Shown in pieces: positions 22,501 through 26,496 of a DNA stretch of 26,496 bases. The notes beneath the pieces were generated by a model that was not told the DNA's origin, searched no databases, and saw nothing but the letters and a program-made list of their open reading frames with translations. The DNA lies in the NCBI GenBank assembly GCA_004802705.1, contig SGPL01000456.1, positions 1 through 26,496 on the forward strand. The letters are read 5' to 3'. This DNA comes from Bondarzewia mesenterica (Eukaryota; Basidiomycota; Agaricomycetes; Russulales; Bondarzewiaceae). Made by a program: the position numbers and the translations under genes. Numbering within the stretch: the first letter of the stretch is position 1; the number at the start of each line of letters is the position of its first letter.

Positions 22501-23586
22501 ATTTTGCGAGAGCAAAAATTGATGCTCATTCGGATGTGCTTTACCGTTGAAGATCACATCCTTTTTGAACTTGATGCCCTTGGCTACTGGAAACCTCAGT
22601 GCGCGCACAGACAGGTCGTTGCTTTCCAACCGCCAGGTGAAGTTCTGTTGAGTAATCATGGCAGCCGCAAATCTGCCGAACGCATCTTGATCAGAGATGT
22701 CGAAGTTGGTGGTCTGGTTGATATAGGCACGCTTCTTCCTGGCCGAAAGCGGCTGCAGACTGAATGACCCCAGAGGAACTTCCTGATCACCATCTACCCA
22801 CGAGATGTTCAGGGGTTTAGGAAAAACGATACTGGCAGAGAAAATTCCCGTGTGTGTCACCTGGGAGGTGACTCAATCAATTATTACGTTCGTACCGTCG
22901 AAAAGACAAAACTCACTAATCCGTCCATTTGCAAGGTAAAACTAGTGAGAGTCAATGCCAGGAAATGTACTAGACGTAAGAGCACTCACGACCCATTCGA
23001 AGGCTGAACGATGGCCGCCTTGTCGATGTTAAGAGCTATCCCGAACATTGTCATATTTCCAAAGCTAGCAGACATAATAGTACGCACCTGAAACATTCAC
23101 GACATGTTGGGCAATAGCGCGAATGACAGGGTACAAGATAACAAAAAGGAGGGTAATACTGATTGCGCCGCCGACGGCCAGAGCGATGAAAAACCATATT
23201 TTCTTGTAGAACGGTGTTGTAGTAGCCGACCCCGGCGCATCAGCCATTGCCGGGACCCCCTCTGCCGTCGGTCGGGATAATGTACCAGGTTCAGTTCGCT
23301 TTGCTGCAGTGCCGGCCCCGCTGTCCCCACCGAACACTGGCCCCAAGGGGACCCCCGCCGGGGTCGACCGTAGAATACTCTCAACCGACTGAGCCGCCGC
23401 GTACCCCGCGGCATTGTCTGGGTCGTCCAGTGCATTCAAGTCAATTGAAGAACGCATGAGAATTACATATTGCTCAGATCACGTACCATAGGAATCAATG
23501 TGGGATTCCGCGGCGAGACTGGGGGTGCTAGGCGCGATGCCCTCGTAGAGTCCGCTGTCCTCTCTAGGCCGGTGACCTTCCTCCAT
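13575..23586 (-). CDS. Giant single-pass membrane protein with three tandem DUF3712-type modules
   Basis: Function unknown. Model, 49 exons, 2464 residues: 23586-23487, 23417-23088, 23035-22990, 22941-22917, 22860-22545, 22474-22366, 22313-22223, 22170-21685, 21626-21497, 21435-21220, 21168-21121, 21068-20965, 20910-20856, 20801-20667, 20609-20246, 20190-20108, 20050-19921, 19863-19820, 19762-19724, 19674-19505, 19448-19394, 19349-19320, 19259-19105, 19054-18800, 18749-18139, 18085-18072, 18016-17983, 17930-17903, 17852-17810, 17757-17210, 17154-17114, 17055-16961, 16907-16864, 16810-16710, 16657-16562, 16505-16459, 16398-16326, 16271-16030, 15972-15910, 15854-15595, 15546-15361, 15311-15074, 15014-14818, 14764-14681, 14630-14501, 14442-14354, 14297-14065, 14010-13644, 13589-13575. 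Residues 1-104 are hydrophilic; one membrane helix spans about 107-132 after a KK pair, suggesting N-in topology. The long C-terminal part is predicted beta-rich from its alternating pattern and has many N-x-S/T sequons, fitting a luminal or outside location. The tail is Ser/Ala/Thr-rich. An alternative end reads through to a stop at 13629. The DUF3712 assignment is from memory of the family; individual small exons are less certain than the whole. Confidence 0.85.
14065..16738 (-). repeat. DUF3712-type module 3 (residues about 1683-2337)
   Basis: Third copy, slightly shorter. Landmarks: SLSFSEANITNISDDGF, NFDWTISTSKL, FQLPSDDLDGGIHI, LSGRIIPQSDD, FSGFLAGENQTLSVQG, VGWLSSAFKTL and IIQSISLSDLEIVM. 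It is followed by the Ser/Ala/Thr-rich tail. Confidence 0.75.
16739..19928 (-). repeat. DUF3712-type module 2 (residues about 920-1682)
   Basis: Second copy. Landmarks: ALGIGNVLITDPQQDSF, SFDWEISGENLT, FDLPTNDPAGGIHL, LVGQLIPQSS, FNNFIHGEDSEVVVHG, VSWLNDAIKSL and IIKSISLNELNLQF. It includes the one GC-AG intron and a 14-nt exon (18085-18072). Confidence 0.75.
18017..18071 (-). other. Non-canonical GC-AG intron in the DUF3712 gene
   Basis: The donor reads G/GCAAGT and the acceptor TTTCAG. Splicing here gives NVTLGAGDVAFGLLFQ in frame with both neighbours; a nearby GT donor (AAT/GTAACT) shifts the frame. GC-AG introns are a known minor class, and the rest of this donor matches the consensus. 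Confidence 0.65.
19929..23035 (-). repeat. DUF3712-type module 1 (residues about 144-919)
   Basis: First copy of a roughly 770-residue unit. Landmarks shared with the other two copies: ALNIDKAAIVQPSNGSF at the start, NFTWRLESNDL, FQLPGDSPEGGINF, LRGRLVPHNG, ISWLSEGLQ and IQSIDIEDIALAF. DNA identity between copies looks low, so the repetition is visible only in protein. Confidence 0.75.
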
Positions 23587-25884
23587 TGTCGCAACTAATG
23601 GCCAGATAGAATGGGTGGTTGGGGGAAACAAAAACACAAGCCTGCAGGAGTACCGAGCATATCAAAGGAACGTGAAAAGAAGGTGCTAAAATATATGAGA
23701 ACAAGGATTGCCCGCGTGGTACAACATTGAATCATGCCGAAGTATTGAACCAAATGAGAGGATACATCACGGGTCGGAAAGAATAGAGCAAACGAAGGGC
23801 ACATGGTTTGCAAGCCCCACTAAATTCATCTCGAAGTCGTGTGTTAGTGATAGAACTCAAATCCGAAACGTCCCCTTCCTCTTGTTCCATTATGCTGTCG
23901 GAGTCACCGCGGCCCGTACTAACAGAACGTTTCGTTTGGGCGACCACGACATCCACGGTGGATGGCAAACGCTGATAATCAGTGTATATTACAGAAAACA
24001 GAAAACCATACATCATGACCGGGGAGCAGTTGACTATTCGTTGTCAAGGCGGTACCATTCCTTATTTGGCAACCCATGTGGGGAAATATCAAATTCACCG
24101 TCCTGAATCAGCTTCCGTTGACCTCCAACAGCCTCCACACTCTCCAATCGAGTTGCTCGACTGCCTTTTCTGTCGCTCAGAAAGTCCAATTTTCTATATG
24201 ACACGGAAGAGCCAAGTTGCTTGTGTTCTATGTATGTGGTAGATAACTCGAAAAAAATGCACTCATTGGCGTTGACAGGTAATTCCATAATTTCAAATTG
24301 CGTGGATGCTATTGGACGGTCTTACCCAGAATCAGTAGTTCATAACAGCTAGTCGACGACCTCGTCCTATTGAAATGCCAAATTGTGACCGAAACGCGCT
24401 ACTGGCGATGAAAATTTCACTGCCGACGTAGGTGCTCAACGCTAGCGCTCAGCTGCCCTGCCGGTGGTCTGCCACGATGACGGTTCATGAAGAATGATGA
24501 AGATAGGGCCTGACAGTGACTGCAGGTACGTGCGGAATACACTTGGTCACCAGGACTCCAGGCAATCAGATCAAGAGCGCCTCTCGGGCTCTTGGAGGCC
24601 CGTTGAGCTTGCTCTGCCTCTCTTTCATATCACATGCAAAAGTGGTCACTTCAGGTGAGTCTCAGGTCTGGTTTTACCAGGAACTACAACTTCTATACAG
24701 TCAGTCCGTGACCCCGCCCTTGGAGTGCTTTCTTGAGGCCATGCAAGACAGACCGGGTCCGAAGCGGCGGCAACGCCAGTCATAAGACCTGTCCATCCCC
24801 GTGCCCATTCAACTAGTGCTCATAGGCGCTTGCAGGTTTGCACCCGTTGTTATAGCATACGCCAACAGTGAGTTCGATGTTCCATGCACTTTTTTGTGAC
24901 ACCTGGAATGGATGTACTATGCCGATTGGCAAAGTTCTATATTTACAGGTTTGCATCCCGCGATTGTGGTAGACTTCACTGACCAGGTTGCATCTCTCAC
25001 GTAATTCCATGATACTCCAAACCCGCGGTGGAGAACCCAAGCCTACTAGAGAAGAGTCGCACTTTCCGCACCTTCCAGAACACGCCCACTACTGTCCCGC
25101 TAACACCATTTTTCTCATAGCCATGGTTCTAGAGGACTCGTGGACATCCGTTCGAAACACTGCATCGACTATATTGGATGGTCTTCTCCCGGCGTTCTCC
25201 TCTACCCCAGCCCCATGAATGAGATAAGTACGGTGAGGGCTCCAATTGCATCAGCGATTACTTGTACAGTCCATCGTCCCCCCTACTTGTCCCCCGAGTA
25301 GAACTCCGTGCCTATGGTTATGGTGCGCCCCACCAACTTTCCATGCCATATGAGCTACACATGGCATTCCTTCTGCAAGCGCAAGGTGCTTATTCGCCTC
25401 TCACCACTGACAACAGGCTTTACATTTTGATCGTTCTTTGGACGAGGCGAAGGGGATCATTCAAAGCCCATTGAAGTCTGTGAAATCGTACGGCGCGATT
25501 CTACTTGATCCATGCGGTAATATGTAATGGCTCGTCGCTGGGGCACATTCTTGGTGTGACTTCCAGACTTCTGTCGCGACGCCTGTTAATACATACTCAT
25601 TGGATTACAATTTCTGTCATGCGACCTAACTGCTGCACAGATCAGCTTTGATTACAGAGAAATTGGAATAAATAGTGAGACAATGATCCTGATGTGGTAG
25701 GTGATATGACTGTAGAAATCGTCTTATGGGATGAGGCAGGGTAGTACAGGCAAGACAGATGTGGATGGCCAAACTAGAAAGGTGCGAGAGTGAAAAGAGG
25801 AAAGCAAGCGTAAGAAAAAACTGCAAATACCAAACGATAGGTATTGAGAAGACAAGAGTAGAATGATACAGACCCTTGCGGAGC
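23587..25884. other. Gene-poor 2.3-kb stretch
   Basis: Lies between the DUF3712 start codon and the 3' end of the charged protein gene. A TATA-like stretch on the minus strand (23687-23695) is about 100 nt upstream of the DUF3712 start. Open frames of 60-108 codons occur on both strands, but none shows a domain or joins convincingly to others. The least poor candidate is on the minus strand (about 24255-23732): two hydrophilic blocks flank a possible acceptor near 23972. A 10-base direct repeat, CAGGTTTGCA, occurs at 24833-24842 and 24946-24955. No tRNA or transposon ends were seen. Confidence 0.5.
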
Positions 25885-26496
25885 TCAACTTTTCGAAGGT
25901 AACTCGCCCTCCTCGCTGATTTCGCCTTCTTCCTTTTGGTCATCCTCAGCAACAGGCGGTTCGCTGGGAACAGGTAACAGCTTTTCTGCCTCGTCTTTCA
26001 AGCTTTGGTCGCTCTCCTCCACCTCTTTTGCTTGGTTGTCCTCGTCTTTGCCTACATTCTGCTCCCGAACAACCATCACCACATCCGCGTCCTTTGCCTC
26101 AGCTGTCCCATCATTGGCTGGTCTTCGCTCCCCCATCTCCACATCTACTTCAGCCTTATCTTTCTCTTTTCCGTTCGCTTCCTTCGACCGGCTTGCAGCA
26201 ACAGCCGCAGAAACGGAAACTGAAGTCTGCGTACCGTCGCTCGCGCTTGAAGTTCTTCTGGCGGCCTGCACGGACCTTGCCAACGCCGCCCTAGACCTGG
26301 TGGATCTCCTCTCCGGAACCTTCACATTTTCGACTGTCTCCCCCGACTCCCCATCCTTGCCTTCTTCAGCGGGCGCCATCGACCCTCTGGGTGAGCCCAC
26401 GTCCGACGGCGCCTGCGCTGCCGGACGCGTGCTGTTCCGCATGCGCTTTGCGGGATACGTCCCGTCCACGTCCTCGGGCTCCCGACGCTTACGCTT
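25885..26496 (-). CDS. C-terminal part of an unrecognised charged, probably nuclear protein (truncated by window edge)
   Basis: The frame is open from the right edge of the window to a stop at 25885-25887, about 203 residues, with no start needed inside the window. It is low-complexity: a KRKRRE basic cluster and a second basic patch (PAKRMR) resemble nuclear localisation signals. ERRSTRSRAAL adds a third basic patch. An Ala/Ser stretch and long Glu/Asp/Lys-rich segments follow, ending in EEGEISEEGELPSKS. No folded domain is visible, so the recognisable part of the gene, if any, lies beyond the window. Coding status is supported by length and strongly biased composition but not by homology. 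I do not name a function. Confidence 0.7.
   Translation of the reverse strand, partial: KRKRREPEDVDGTYPAKRMRNSTRPAAQAPSDVGSPRGSMAPAEEGKDGESGETVENVKVPERRSTRSRAALARSVQAARRTSSASDGTQTSVSVSAAVAASRSKEANGKEKDKAEVDVEMGERRPANDGTAEAKDADVVMVVREQNVGKDEDNQAKEVEESDQSLKDEAEKLLPVPSEPPVAEDDQKEEGEISEEGELPSKS

Noticed and set aside
13575..23586. Splitting the DUF3712 region into several separate genes
   Set aside because: Phases match across all 48 inferred introns, the total is a multiple of three, only one membrane-helix N-terminus exists, and no internal stop or promoter-like gap separates the modules.
24833..24955. Direct repeat CAGGTTTGCA as the ends of an insertion
   Set aside because: Only about 10 bases match, there are no inverted termini or target-site duplication, and nothing between the copies looks like an element.
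1..26496. tRNA, rRNA, CRISPR, viral or toxin genes
   Set aside because: No cloverleaf with A and B boxes, no spaced identical repeats and no related protein motifs were seen on either strand.

Overview
The window reads as nuclear DNA of a filamentous fungus, most likely a basidiomycete of the Agaricomycotina. This is inferred from very high intron density (up to 49 exons in one gene), introns almost all 44-80 nt with GT-AG ends, exons as small as 9 nt, and the kinds of proteins encoded. There are no bacterial or phage signals, tRNA or rRNA genes, CRISPR arrays or intact transposons. Exon models were built by hand: reading frames were joined at GT/AG (once GC/AG) sites so that phases match and conserved motifs run through. 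The four models without a frame problem that lie wholly inside the window each sum to a multiple of three.

Layout. 1-1596 (-): NAR1, cytosolic Fe-S assembly factor, cut by the left edge, with a frame problem near an N at 735. 2068-7366 (-): a 30-exon, 1211-residue Rad5/HLTF-family SNF2 ATPase with a RING, a HIRAN domain and an N-terminal PARP-type zinc finger. 7367-7851: divergent promoter containing an ACGCGT (MCB-like) palindrome. 7852-9211 (+): plant-type L-asparaginase/isoaspartyl peptidase, an Ntn hydrolase. 9561-11254 (-): Pex24/Pex30-type membrane protein with a split dysferlin domain. 11573-12966 (+): GPI18/PIG-V mannosyltransferase II of GPI-anchor synthesis, with a splice or frame ambiguity near 12375-12426. 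13575-23586 (-): a giant 49-exon gene for a 2464-residue single-pass membrane protein made of three tandem copies of a DUF3712-type module of about 770 residues. 23587-25884: gene-poor stretch. 25885-26496 (-): C-terminal end of an unrecognised, highly charged, probably nuclear protein running off the right edge.

The genes are housekeeping or membrane/DNA-maintenance functions and do not form an obvious pathway or cluster. Two pairs are divergent and share short promoters (SNF2 gene/asparaginase; peroxin/GPI18). Two pairs are convergent (asparaginase/peroxin; GPI18/DUF3712). The least explained object is the triplicated DUF3712 protein. The most suggestive combination of known parts is the PARP-finger/HIRAN/SNF2/RING protein.
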